Of a stretch of DNA of 64,000 nt, positions 36,666 to 46,537 are shown piece by piece. The notes under the pieces were generated by a model that had not been told where the DNA came from, did not search any database, and saw only the letters and a list, made by a program, of their open reading frames with translations. Position 1 is the first letter of the stretch; every line of letters starts with the position of its first letter. A program made the position numbers and the translations under genes. The stretch is from Stereocaulon alpinum (lineage: Eukaryota; Ascomycota; Lecanoromycetes; Lecanorales; Stereocaulaceae). The stretch is taken from positions 62,001-126,000 of the forward strand of contig JAEUBA010000057.1 in the NCBI GenBank assembly GCA_018257865.1, read 5' to 3'.

Positions 36666-37894
36666 ATGATGGGTGGCTCTTCAGTGTACGATCTTGTAGA
36701 ATCATCACCTATGAAATGGAGGTACGATAACACTCTATCATTATTCCCACTGGAGAAGCTCATCGGAACTCACTCACCTCGAGACCAGGTGAAGAATTCG
36801 CAGCAACCGGCTTCGTGACATTAGTTTTCTACCTCTTCCTCGACATCAATCTTAGTATCTACCGCACCTTTAAGAAGAAGCAAGGTTTATACTACTGGTC
36901 CATGTTAGTTGGATCTTGGGGTTGTGTAATTGAAGCCATCGGTGTTGTCTTAAAGTACTTCCTTCCCAACTCAGAGCGCATTTGGCCTCTGTACACCCTC
37001 TTCATCCTTGGCGGATGGACCATGTACGCTCCTGCGCAGCTTCTGGTCTTGTACTCCCGTCTCCATCTTGTCAAGCGAAATCGCAAGCTCAAGCGATGGG
37101 TTTTGGCCCTGATCATTTCCGTCACAACGCTCTTGACAGTCCCGACATGGTTCTTTGGCTGGCAGGCATTAAACCCCTACAAGTCCCACCTCTCGGCCTT
37201 CTACTCGCCCGGAGAGGCCATCATGGATCGAGTCACCCAGATCAGCTATACCTGTGCGGAAAGTGTCGTCAGCGGCATCTATATCCAGTCTCTAGCAAAG
37301 CTGCTAAAACTGAAGTCGAGCGTCAGACAACGCCGAGTCACAACAGATCTGATTTACGTCAACGTCATTGCTGTTTGTCTCGATGTATTGACTGTAATAC
37401 TGATGTTCCTCAACCAGGAAGGCATCAGTCATCCCGTCCAAGCTTTCAGCTACATCCTAAAATTCAAGCTCGAGTTCGTTGTACTGAATCAGCTGATGGC
37501 GGTTGCGGCGCGTGGTGTAAGAATGGAGAACTTTGCCGAGAGAAGATATCACCACCCTGCCAGACCAAGGGGGATTGGATTACCTGCAATTGCAAGCAAT
37601 TATCCAAGGGCTGATCCGAGTCGAGGTTCCTCCAATGGAGAATCCAGCGACTACGCAGCACAAATAAGAACACCTTCGCCAACACTACCAAGCGTCCACA
37701 GGAACTTAGATAGCTTGGCTTCGCAAGCTAGTCATGACCACGTTGATGGCGGGAAGTGGCCGACGAAGACGGAGCTCAAAAGAAGCAAGGATGAAGAGCA
37801 GGAGGAAGAAGAAGACATTGGAGGGTACTTGTGGGGGAGTCGAGGGAAACGTCATGTGGATTTACCGTGGTTCAGAAGGAGGGGCGACGCTTGA
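36666..37894 (+). CDS. Fungal integral membrane protein, DUF7703/rhodopsin-like (7 TM)
   Basis: Exon 1 (36666-36721) and exon 2 (36784-37894) join in frame to 388 residues. The spliced junction reads SSPMKWRPGEEFAATGFVTL. The first ~240 residues contain about seven hydrophobic segments, including FVTLVFYLFLDINLSIY, WSMLVGSWGCVIEAIGVVLK, VLALIISVTTLLTVPTWFFG and VIAVCLDVLTVILMFL. The remaining ~130 residues are hydrophilic and end in an acidic run (EEQEEEEDIGG) and a basic tail (PWFRRRGDA). The arrangement fits fungal seven-helix proteins of the DUF7703 kind at the plasma membrane or an endomembrane. No function is known to me. The start at 36666 or the adjacent 36669 is equally possible. Confidence 0.75.
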
Positions 37895-38509
37895 GTGGAA
37901 TTTATCTATTTGTATTTGACATCGCGAGCATCATCATGCAGAAAGAATGGATCAGATTCGCGACGGCTGTTTGCAATCATGGATTTTGGAAATGTCGAAC
38001 GGCATTTGCAGGAGCCACTATTGAGTCGACATATTTGTATGTACCTGCAGCCGCTATGACTATGTTCAGCATCAAGTTTGAATGGTTGCAGTTGAGCCAC
38101 GATACCAGGTATGCGTGTCTAGATTTTGCAATTGCGATGTACCCAATTATTAAGCATGGACAGGGAATCTGGGTATCAAATTTCCTCGCTTAGTCTTTGA
38201 GGGTATTGAGGCTTGGCTCAGCCAGGTAAACGAGTGACCACAACAGTAGCAACAAGATAGGTACAACAAAGACGAGGACCTAGGTATCGTCCACGTGTCA
38301 GAGCCGTCGTGAATTACTAACGGGGCCTTATGACACTTCGCTTGGATAAGTTTGTCGTGTGTCATCTTGGCATTCATATCAACCGATCTTCTTTGAAGTG
38401 TCTCGACTCCACCACAAACCGACAATCAACTCAAAATCTGTGTACACCTGTTTGACAGGAGCCACGTACCTTGGAATCGACTCTAGTTAGGGAGAATACA
38501 GCCCCTGAG
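37895..38509. other. Intergenic region, no gene supported
   Basis: About 615 bp with only short frames. A hidden upstream exon of the 2EXR-type gene cannot be excluded, as in-frame codons run back from 38510 to about 38471 without an ATG. Confidence 0.4.
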
Positions 38510-39388
38510 ATGCTTTTTGCCTTCGTTCAACTACCCCCAGAGGTCAAAATCGTGATCTACCGCATGGCGCTTGTGATGGAGAATCCCATTAAGGTGCTCA
38601 ACACCAGATTTGATGAGTTGCAACGGCGTAGAACAGAGGATAATCACCCAAGGCGTACGATCGATCTGTCGCTCCCACATGGATACCTAGGATTACTGCG
38701 AGAGGAAGTAGACTGGCAAAGCTACATCGCTAGTTTGGACAGGCCTGCCAGCGAGACTACCTACTTTCTCGACAAGCCGGCACATGGTCCTAGCCCAAAC
38801 GTTTCACTGCTGATGCTCAATCATCGAACAAGACAAGAGGCAATGTCAATCTTCTATGGGGAGAATTTATTCTGGTTCCACGATCTTGAGCCTGTGGTTC
38901 CGTTCTTGACTGACAGAGGCCCAGACGCTAGAAAACACATCACGAATATCGGATTGGTCCTCTGGGCGGAATGACTGTGCTACAACACGCCAGGCATTCC
39001 GGCGTCAGACCGGATCTTAAAAGCCTGGGAGGAAGCTGTTAACGTACTGGGCCAATTAGACTGTTCCAAAACGACAAAGTTTTTCCTGCACCTTCCAGAA
39101 TGGATCCCTGACATGTACTGCAACGGCTTTCCACTCAAGGGCTATTTCCGGACATGGATAGACTTGCTCAGCTCGTGCAACAACCTCAACCGTCTGGATG
39201 TGCTTGGTGACAACTTGATCCTGGCCGCAACTTTTCGCGATTCTCCCAATGGTGAGGGGTTTAATTTGGCCCGGGAGATGCTATGGGGTTTCCTGGGCCC
39301 ACGGATGCTGAAGAAGACTGGTAACACTCATGATGCCAATTCCCTGCAGCATCACCGATGCCGTGACTTTTCCTACGCTAGCCAGTAG
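38510..39388 (+). pseudogene. 2EXR/F-box-like protein gene with one in-frame UGA
   Basis: The frame begins at ATG 38510 (MLFAFVQLPPEVKIVIYRMA), the usual 2EXR-type opening, and includes LNHRTRQEAMSIFYGENLFW. After VLWAE there is a TGA at 38972-38974, but the same frame then stays open for another 138 codons to 39388 with normal-looking coding sequence (ASDRILKAWEEAVNVLGQLD, FFLHLPEWIPDM). One CGA-to-TGA change would explain the break. No GT-AG pair removes the stop. The stop is followed by CTG (UGA-CUG), so partial readthrough is an alternative to inactivation. Without the stop the product would be 292 residues. The function of 2EXR proteins is not known. Confidence 0.6.
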
Positions 39389-40205
39389 AAACAGAGGGGG
39401 ATGCTGTTGAAGTTAGCACATATTAATTAGCATTGAGGCACTCCATAAGTCATAACTATTCCGACCTTTAAGAGTGTTCTGAAGTTGAAATCAATGCTTG
39501 AAGCACGTATGTTGCAGCACATCTGATCAATACATCATGGTAGATTATCGAGGCAGTGTCATAACGTCTTTTGAACATTTCGATACTCTTCACCTTTTCA
39601 GTCCGTTGACTCTATCTCAATCGGGATTCTAATCAGATTAACCGGCTCGATGATGAAGAGTTGCCTGGGAGCCAAGGATCAGGAGGTTGTAACTATTTAA
39701 ATAGTGATACTTAGGCGCTATTGACAAACCACCCGTATCTCGAAGTTCGAATAGTGTCCGTATTGAGATGGCACACCATCGTCGTGAAAGGGCCATTTAT
39801 ATCCGGGCGGTAGCGCCCCGAAACGACCACCCTAAGCGAGCTCCTGGAACGTGACCACCAGCTACTTCGGGGACGCTAGTTTCGCTCTGGACTCGCGTTC
39901 CGGGACGCTTCCTAGTGTGAAACTGGTTTTGGGCGATGGCGTGCATGTTTATATTGTAAGTTACGAAACGCGCCACCACGCTATTGCCAAGAGCTGGGCC
40001 AAGGCACTAGTTCTACTTCCAACTTCTTGGCCAACGGGCGTAACAGAGTAAGAGCCATGGAGGGGCTCTACAGGCGCAATTGGGCTTCACTGAGCTCTCA
40101 GTTTCTGGCTGAGGTATTGCTATCACTTCAGATGGATTGAAGATCAAGATCAAGCTGTACCTCCAATACAAAGCGCCCAATCCGCACCCCGCCTTCACCG
40201 CAGTC
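39389..40205. other. Intergenic region upstream of YVC1, no gene seen
   Basis: About 800 bp. The frames at 39797-40051 and 40013-40207 overlap each other on opposite strands and resemble nothing known. Confidence 0.5.
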
Positions 40206-42186
40206 ATGGTTCAATGGAAGAAGCTGTTCGGCCTGGATGATCAAGACCGCCGTGGCTTTCGTGATGAGATGAGACGCTGTGAGCATCGGTAGCTGTCATT
40301 GCTAATAGCCCACGAGCTCACAGCAATCCAGTGCTCCCTGCCAATACCGATGACCTCGTCCCCTCTGCCATGCCCCCAGCGGCTGTTACAAAAGTCGCTC
40401 TACGTCTCAAATATCAGATCGAACAAGTCGTACCCTGCGAACTCGAAGAATGGAAGGTCACCAAAGCCAATTCGCCTGTCATCACCCGCAAGGTTATAAG
40501 GACAGCAAAAGAAGCTGGAGGGAAAGACCATGAAGCTTGTGTGGTGTACTGTTTGCTCGTCTGCTACAAGTGGTTCAAAAGGCAGGCTAACTTGGAGCCA
40601 TGGGATGCAGATTTGCTAAACGTCAGAGCGGTGGCTTGTGAGGTACTGGCAAAGCAACTCATCGAGTTGGAAGAGGATCAAGAATACCTGCTCCAGGACC
40701 TGCTTCTCAAGCGCTATTCTATCCTAATCAATGGCGAAGAGACCGAGGCCGCCAATGCCGTTGAGCGCGCGGTGGATCTACACGCTTTACGCGTTATTGG
40801 CTCCTCGGGGTACCAGAAGTGTATCAGCTACCTTTGGAAAGGCTGGCTTATCCAAGATGACCAGTATCCAAGCAACTTCATTGCTTGGGAAAACAAAGCC
40901 AATACCAACTATTGGGACCATTTCGACCCCGACCGCATGCGAGCACCTCTGTATCAGAATGCTGTCCAGATCTTCTTTTCAATATTCTACCTTGCACTTT
41001 ACACTGGTGCAATCAACACCATCAATTCTACGGGAGATCTGGATGTGGTGGAGGGAGTACTGTACCTTATGACGGCAGGATTCATTTTCGATGAAGTCGC
41101 CAAGTTCTGGAAGGTCGGTAGGTACTACATTGGCTTTTGGAACGTCTTCAACTCTACCCTCTATGCCCTGCTTTGTGTCTCGTTCGTTACTCGTCTCATC
41201 GCCTTAGGGCACCCAGTCGGAGATGAAGGTGGCCAGAGGAGAAAATTTAACGAACTCAGCTACAACTTCCTTGCCTTCAGTGCGCCGATGTTCTGGATGC
41301 GGTTGCTACTCTACCTCGATACTATACGCTTCTTTGGAGCTATGCTTGTCGTCTTGAAGGTCATGATGAAAGAGTCACTAATTTTCTTTGCTTTGCTCAT
41401 CATTATCATGGTTGGATTCCTACAAGCTTTCATCGGCCTGGATCAACTCGATGACAACGCAAGAGTCACAAGCTTCATCATGCAAGCAATGCTCAATAGC
41501 GTCATGCAAAGCCCAGACTTTGACGGGTTCGAGAACTTTGCTCCACCTTTTGGATTGATACTCTACTATGTCTTTACCTTTGTTGTGATGGTTGGTGAGT
41601 ATCTCAATATTCGCCTCTAATTGAAGCCAATAGCTAATGCATCGCAGTCCTGCTCAACATCCTCATCGCCCTCTACAACTCCGCGTACGCCGACATAACC
41701 GACAACGCCATCGACGAATACATGGCGCTCTTTTCCCAAGAGACATTACAGTTCGTCCGTGCCCCTGACGAAAACGTCTTCATCGCGCCTTTCAACCTCG
41801 TCGAGGTCTTCTGCCTTATCATCACCTTCGAATGGTGGATGCCGACAGCGCGTTACGAGCGTCTCAATAACTACGTTATGGGCTTCCTCTACTCGCCTCT
41901 GCTATGTATCACGGCGTATGTCGAGACGAAGCAGGCGCATAGAGTCAAGCGTAATCGTAGACACGGGGAAAGGGATGAGGATACGACGGAGGAGTGGGAG
42001 CAGATGGCGAATGAAGTAGACTTCGAAAGTGATGGGTGGGCGAAAAAGGTGGAGGGGACGAAGCCGAATGTCGAGACTGACGTTGCGGTCGTGGAGATTC
42101 GGGAGCTGAGGGAGCAGGTGGAGGAGTTGAAGAAGATGATAATTGAGGGGAGGGCGAAGGCAGAGGGGGTTAATGGGGGAACATAG
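40206..42186 (+). CDS. YVC1: TRP-type vacuolar calcium channel (Yvc1)
   Basis: Three exons (40206-40278, 40332-41594, 41648-42186; both introns 53 nt) give 624 residues. Yvc1 releases calcium from the vacuole in response to osmotic or membrane stress. A cytosolic N-terminal helical region (~220 residues) precedes six hydrophobic segments, from NAVQIFFSIFYLALYTGAI to the pore region and last helix (GLDQLDDNARVTSF, FGLILYYVFTFVVMVVLLN, ILIALYNSAYADI). The tail ends in an acidic stretch and a short coiled coil (VEIRELREQVEELKKMI). The 24-residue first exon is inferred from a clean splice pair; a start on the GTG at 40331 is unlikely. Length is close to the yeast protein's ~675. Confidence 0.9.
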
Positions 42187-42369
42187 CAAACACGATGCTG
42201 TACTATTTGTAAGATACATAGCACTGTAATTGTATGAATGACCAAGTCACGGCTGGCTACGAAGATGATACCCTAGAGCTTTTCCCGACCAGCGCCAGAC
42301 CCTATGCCATGACCACGCATCTCGAGTGCCACATAGACGCATTCCTCATAAGACATGTAGATAATTCAA

Positions 42370-43529
42370 TCACATAGTCTCAGCAACAACCCCCTCATCA
42401 CTATCACTAACACTCTCATCCCCACTAACCTCCGCATTCTCCCGCTCCCTCTTCTCCATCAACGCCTGCAACTCGGCATCATCATTCTCCGTCACCGCCT
42501 TCGGCGCCATCTTAACCACACACCCGCCTCCCATCCCCGCAATACTCTTCTCAATCTCCCTAATCGCCTTCTCCAAACACGTTATGCCCGTGCTCTTCTC
42601 CAAACACTGGCTCGTGAGCACGTACAGGGGTGGTGAAACGAGCTTGACTTTTACTTGTGCGTCGGGGGTGGAGGTGTTGAGGGACTCGGCTGCGCGGAGG
42701 GAGGTTTTTACGGCGTCTATGCCTTCGTAGCCGAAACAGGTTACTTCGACGTCGGCGCGGACTTTGGTTGGTTGCGGGGTGAGGCGTTTGGAGATGTAGG
42801 ATTGGAGTTCGGATTTTACTACTTGGGAGGGGAAGGTTACTTCGGCCCAGACGTCTGGGTTTCTGTTGGGGGAGAAGGGTTAGTGAGGCGTTACAATTTG
42901 CGAAAGGGAAGGGGAGGTGAAACAGGGGTCTGAGGGAGAGGAGTGGCGGAGACGTACGTTATTGATAACTTGAATGCATCAACAGCGTGCCCGTACTTCT
43001 TATTAAGCGGCCATCCAATGTCCTGATATAGCGTCTCCATTGGCGTTTTCGTCTTCTCGGCTACATGGCGCATTATACTCGCCACCATCTTTCCCTTGTT
43101 GAACCGCTCTTCACATTTGACGATATCTTCTGCTGATACTCGTCGTTTCGAGAGATCGATATAGCCTTTCTCTTTGTCGACTCGTAGTACAACAACTACT
43201 TCGTTGCGCCCCACGCGGATGAGCTTTTGTATTGAGCGGATACGACGCCGGGAGAGTTCGGAGAGGAGGATCATGCCATCTATGTTGTCGTATTCGAGGA
43301 GTTTGACGTAGGCGCCCATTTCGGCTATCTAGGGAGGAGTGAGGCGTGAGCCGTGGTCATGTTGGGGAGAGCGTGGAGGGGGCTTACTTGTTTGACCTGG
43401 GAGCTGTTAGCGAAGGGATAGAGGTGAGGGTGGTGAATAGAAAGGTTTGAACAAGCATACATTGACCATGACGAACTCTTCCAGGTCTGGGTATTTGTTT
43501 TCGTAAAACCGGCAATTCGTTAACGACAT
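42370..43529 (-). CDS. SUI2: Translation initiation factor eIF2 subunit alpha
   Basis: Four exons: 43529-43461, a 9-nt exon 43396-43388, 43328-42958 and 42862-42370, in frame to 313 residues. eIF2-alpha is part of the GTP-binding complex that brings initiator Met-tRNA to the ribosome. The S1 domain is complete (FYENKYPDLEEFVMVN, then IAEMGAYVKLLEYDNIDGMI). The regulatory site LLSELSRRRIRSIQKL carries the Ser that Gcn2-type kinases phosphorylate. RVDKEKGYIDLSKRRVS and the C-terminal alpha/beta domain follow (DVEVTCFGYEGIDAVK), then an acidic tail (GDESVSDSDEGVV). The microexon encodes Val-Lys-Gln and is required to restore the universal sequence MVN-VKQ-IAEMGAY. Length matches yeast (304). Confidence 0.96.
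43388..43396 (-). other. SUI2: 9-nt microexon (Val-Lys-Gln) of the eIF2-alpha gene
   Basis: GTCAAACAA lies between an acceptor (CCCAG, 43398-43397) and a donor (GTAAGC, 43387 on). Flanking exons end at MVN and begin at IAEMGAY. All three exons are in phase 0, so skipping the microexon would delete three residues without a frameshift. Confidence 0.8.
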
Positions 43530-44027
43530 GGCGGTGGTGGTGTGCTGTGTATCTGCCTTGAAACGGCGGTGGGTGGATCGTAGCTGTGATTCGGGGTCGC
43601 TCTGGAACTGAATCAGTGGGCTGCAGACGTTCCGAAGTCTCGGTGTGGTAGTTGCAGTTGCTTAGGCGCGACTGGTAGAGGTGTGCTGCTGTGCATGATT
43701 GACGAAGTAGAAATATCTTGGCAATATAAATTCTTGTAGGGCTGAAGAATGCATGACTCGTCAGGGCTCGGTGGCTGGTTGTTACACCTCGGATATGTTC
43801 TCCCTTCTTATGATTCGTGGTAATGAGCGCTGATATATAACATGCCAATTACTAGGACAGTGAATTGTTATCTCTTTCAAAGGTTCTCCCTTTGGATGTC
43901 GTGCAGACTTTGGACTTAATGGTCATAGATTACGAACTCTCGTACATTCATTGACGACAACATAACGAATTTCGTTGATGGAGCAGATCAAGACCGATCA
44001 GGCAGCTCGTTCGAGCCAAAGAAATTC
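43530..44027. other. Intergenic region between SUI2 and the first UstYa gene
   Basis: About 500 bp holding the SUI2 leader and the UstYa 3' UTR. The frame at 43384-43848 is the leader/intron read-through of SUI2 and is not a gene. Confidence 0.5.
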
Positions 44028-44911
44028 TCATCTATGCTCCATATCAGCCAAAAATCCATGGGCATCAAAAGCCCTATGGTCCTCAGCCCAGTCTTGCAAT
44101 TCTCCAAAATCTCGACACTGCCGCGGGAAGCCTGCACCCAGAAAGCCATTGACAGTATCCACAGCCGGTTCAATGGTTGAGTCTGCCGAGCATAGGATGC
44201 CCTGCCTCAAGTAGTCGAAACAGTGTGCTACGTGTGGCTTTCTTTCCTTGCCGAAGTCGAAGTCCTCGAGGTTACCCTCGCCTGTTGTTGAGTAGTATGC
44301 TCTGCGGATTGTATACTGCTCTTGATCAGTTATGTTTTGGTTCTCAGTGACTTGCCATGCATACCAAGCAATGCAGGTGGTGGAAGGCACTGATGACGGA
44401 GGTGTTCATTGCTGTGTTTGCGTCTCTGACATAGCCTAAGCCATCTGCAGGACCTTATCAGTTATCGCGAATCAGTGCCCAGCGTGTTTGAGGCTTACTG
44501 GGTATCATGGAGTCCCAGACTGGTTCTAAACTCCCATTCTTTGGTGGTGGTACAGCAAAGCTGCTGTTAAACTGGAATATCTCTTTGGAGGTCCCAATGG
44601 GGACTACCTCAGGAAATCGAGTCAGTGATGGTTTGACCAGATCTGGTGGATGCTTTACCATGAGACACTGTACCTGCGAGATGAGCTACTTCATATAGGC
44701 TATGACACTTAAGTGTACCAAAGATATACCCGGCTACACCAGCAAATATAACGCAGAAGCCAGAGAGCACCAAGTAACAATACCGAGGCCTTGGAGAGCT
44801 ACATTTGTGGTGTAAAACACCTTTCTCACAGCAGTCCTCAACAGCACCGTCCTGTTGTAGTCGACTATATTGTGATAAGCCGGGGAATGATTCGAGTATG
44901 TTGGATATCAT
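44028..44911 (-). CDS. UstYa-family (DUF3328) oxidase, putative RiPP-modifying enzyme A
   Basis: Minus-strand gene of about 230-245 residues. Exon 1 starts at ATG 44911. The second exon ends at 44499, followed by 44444-44365 and 44315-44028; the last two introns (44498-44445 and 44364-44316) have good signals. The intron between exon 1 and the PIGTSKEIFQFNSSFAVPPP exon lies somewhere in 44610-44735, and I could not place it uniquely. One membrane helix (YLVLSGFCVIFAGVAGYIFG) precedes a lumenal domain with the two family motifs, HHLHCLYTIRRAYYS and HVAHCFDYLRQ, both H-x-x-H-C. UstYa proteins perform oxidative cyclisation of fungal ribosomal peptides in the secretory pathway. The start is 1.04 kb from, and divergent to, the repeat-peptide precursor gene. 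Confidence 0.85.
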
Positions 44912-45950
44912 AGCGGGGGTTTGCAGGAAGCTGCAGCGATACGGAGAAACAGAAGAACGAGGCTCGGCTTATTCTAACAAATGAGATTAAATGTACGCAT
45001 CAAAACGTTTCTGAACCCACTGACAAAGTTTGGTCGGCTTACAGTTTGTCTCCCGCCCGAAACAATAAAGGCAACGGTACACCATGAAAGCGAACATTCA
45101 TCCACAGGTCGCTTATTGCGAGTGATGCAATCCTATGAACCCTGTGAACCGGTTTACCCGCCATCACTGTTTATGTCAGCTTCACAAGTGTGGTTATAAT
45201 ACGAATTATGCGGTATGACACATGCATGCATAGCCCCCAACCTTACTCGGCGAACATAATCGAAGGCCACTGTCAGCATGTTTATCCGTGCTCAGCAGCA
45301 CCGTTTCCTTCTGAAACGCTTTGTTGCGGGAGATCAGCTGACCTTGGGCCTTCCTCTTCGGGTGACATGGTCTGAATCGGGCAGTCGCCCCTTTCGTCCT
45401 GCTATGCGACGTAAGCTAACCTTGCTACATGCAATCATCGAAGCATATCTCAACAGCGCCTGTAGCAAGAACAGCAGATCAGAGACTGGCATACTGCTGT
45501 GACATTGTATGTCTTAGGCTGCGGAACGTTCGAGCATTATGGTTTTCCCCACCTTTATGATCGACAGACGGCCACCTACAGTCAACAAATGGACCCTTAG
45601 ACCTTCCTAGGTAAGGTAGATCCTGGTTCATGGACTCCTTTTCCACCATACGATGAGCTTTCACGACCGATTCATGTTGATCGCGAGCCTGGATCTCGCT
45701 GCTGCTGCTCCTCGTCGTATACCGCTCCGGCAGCCTGAATGACGTGGACGTTAGCTAGAACAATATCGGACCTTTCCAGAAGCATGCACCACCCACTACC
45801 ACCTAGTATATCAGAAAAGAACATGCTCTTGCCCGAAATCTCTTCTCAGAACCATACTACCTTACGCTGTAACCAGCAATCACCCAAATCTTCCAACTCG
45901 CAAGAACCTAGGTACCTCGTACATAAGAAACATTCGAAACCACACCAACC
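44912..45950. promoter_or_regulatory. Shared intergenic region of UstYa A and the peptide precursor gene
   Basis: 1039 bp between divergent starts, no supported gene. Frames at 44981-45199 and 45278-45502 overlap and are unrecognised. It must contain the promoters of both genes, a common layout for co-regulated fungal cluster genes; no specific binding site could be assigned by eye. Confidence 0.45.
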
Positions 45951-46336
45951 ATGCATTTTATCAAATCATCCCTGGTCCTCCTCGCCGGCTCCACCATATT
46001 GATCGCCGCAGCACCGGCGCCCTGTAAGTTTTCATCAGCCCCCAAAATGGGCGTTTCACTAATGACAGATACCTAGTGCGCCCCATCATTGACCCAAATC
46101 TCCGTCGCGATAAAGCTGGAGTCGACATAGCTGATGGTTTCAAGCGAGACGTTGAGACGGGGCCAGGGGTCGACATCGCTGATGGTTTCAAGAGAGGCGT
46201 TGAGATAAGGCCTGGCGTTGATATTGCTGATGGTTTCAAGCGAGATGTTGAGACAAAGCCCGGGGTTGACATCGCTGATGGTTCCAAGCGCGACGTTAAG
46301 ACGGGCCCTGGCGTTGATATAGCTGATGGCTTCTAA
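45951..46336 (+). CDS. Secreted repeat-peptide precursor with Kex2 sites (putative dikaritin-type RiPP precursor)
   Basis: Two exons (45951-46023, 46077-46336; 53-nt intron, CTAAT branch, CTAG acceptor) give 110 residues. A signal peptide (hydrophobic LVLLAGSTILIAAA, cleavage near APAP) is followed by a short leader ending in Arg-Arg and five repeats of a 16-residue unit (the first shortened to 13). Each unit has a variable spacer (types DVETGP, GVEIRP, DVETKP, DVKTGP), the near-constant core GVDIADGF (GVDIADGS in copy 4) and Lys-Arg, absent only after the last copy, which ends at the stop. This is the layout of Kex2-processed precursors such as those of ustiloxin, phomopsin, asperipin, epichloecyclin and victorin. 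UstYa genes lie on both sides. The product and its activity are unknown. It is not an alpha-pheromone type: there is no Trp or Cys in the repeats. Confidence 0.85.
46109..46333 (+). repeat. Five tandem coding repeats, 48-bp period
   Basis: Core octapeptide copies lie at 46118-46141, 46166-46189, 46214-46237, 46262-46285 and 46310-46333, exactly 48 bp apart, with Lys-Arg codons after copies 1-4. Third codon positions vary freely (Ile as ATA, ATC, ATT; first Gly as GGA, GGG, GGC) while the core residues do not, apart from Phe to Ser in copy 4. Confidence 0.95.
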
Positions 46337-46537
46337 GGTGTGAAAAATTTGTTGAACCCATGACATGGTTAATATCAACTGGGCGTCTGGTGTTTGTGAT
46401 GACGCAAAGGTTGTCGAGCTTCGTACCAAAACATTGTGCAAGCTACAATGACACTCAAATAACAATGTAATGAAACAGGAACTACATTCCTTCACCTTCT
46501 GCATATCTGTGCCCTTTCGAGTATTCCACACCTACTA

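Noticed and set aside
46109..46333. CRISPR-like array
   Set aside because: Regular 48-bp spacing comes from in-frame coding repeats in a eukaryotic gene; there are no unique spacers.
45951..46336. Alpha-factor-type mating pheromone precursor
   Set aside because: The layout is similar (signal peptide, Kex2 repeats), but the repeats lack the Trp/Cys and Gly-Gln features of ascomycete alpha pheromones, and the gene lies between two UstYa genes.
45961..46531. Long minus-strand frames over the 48-bp repeats
   Set aside because: They are antisense shadows of the repetitive precursor; only the plus strand gives a signal peptide, proper intron and Lys-Arg sites.
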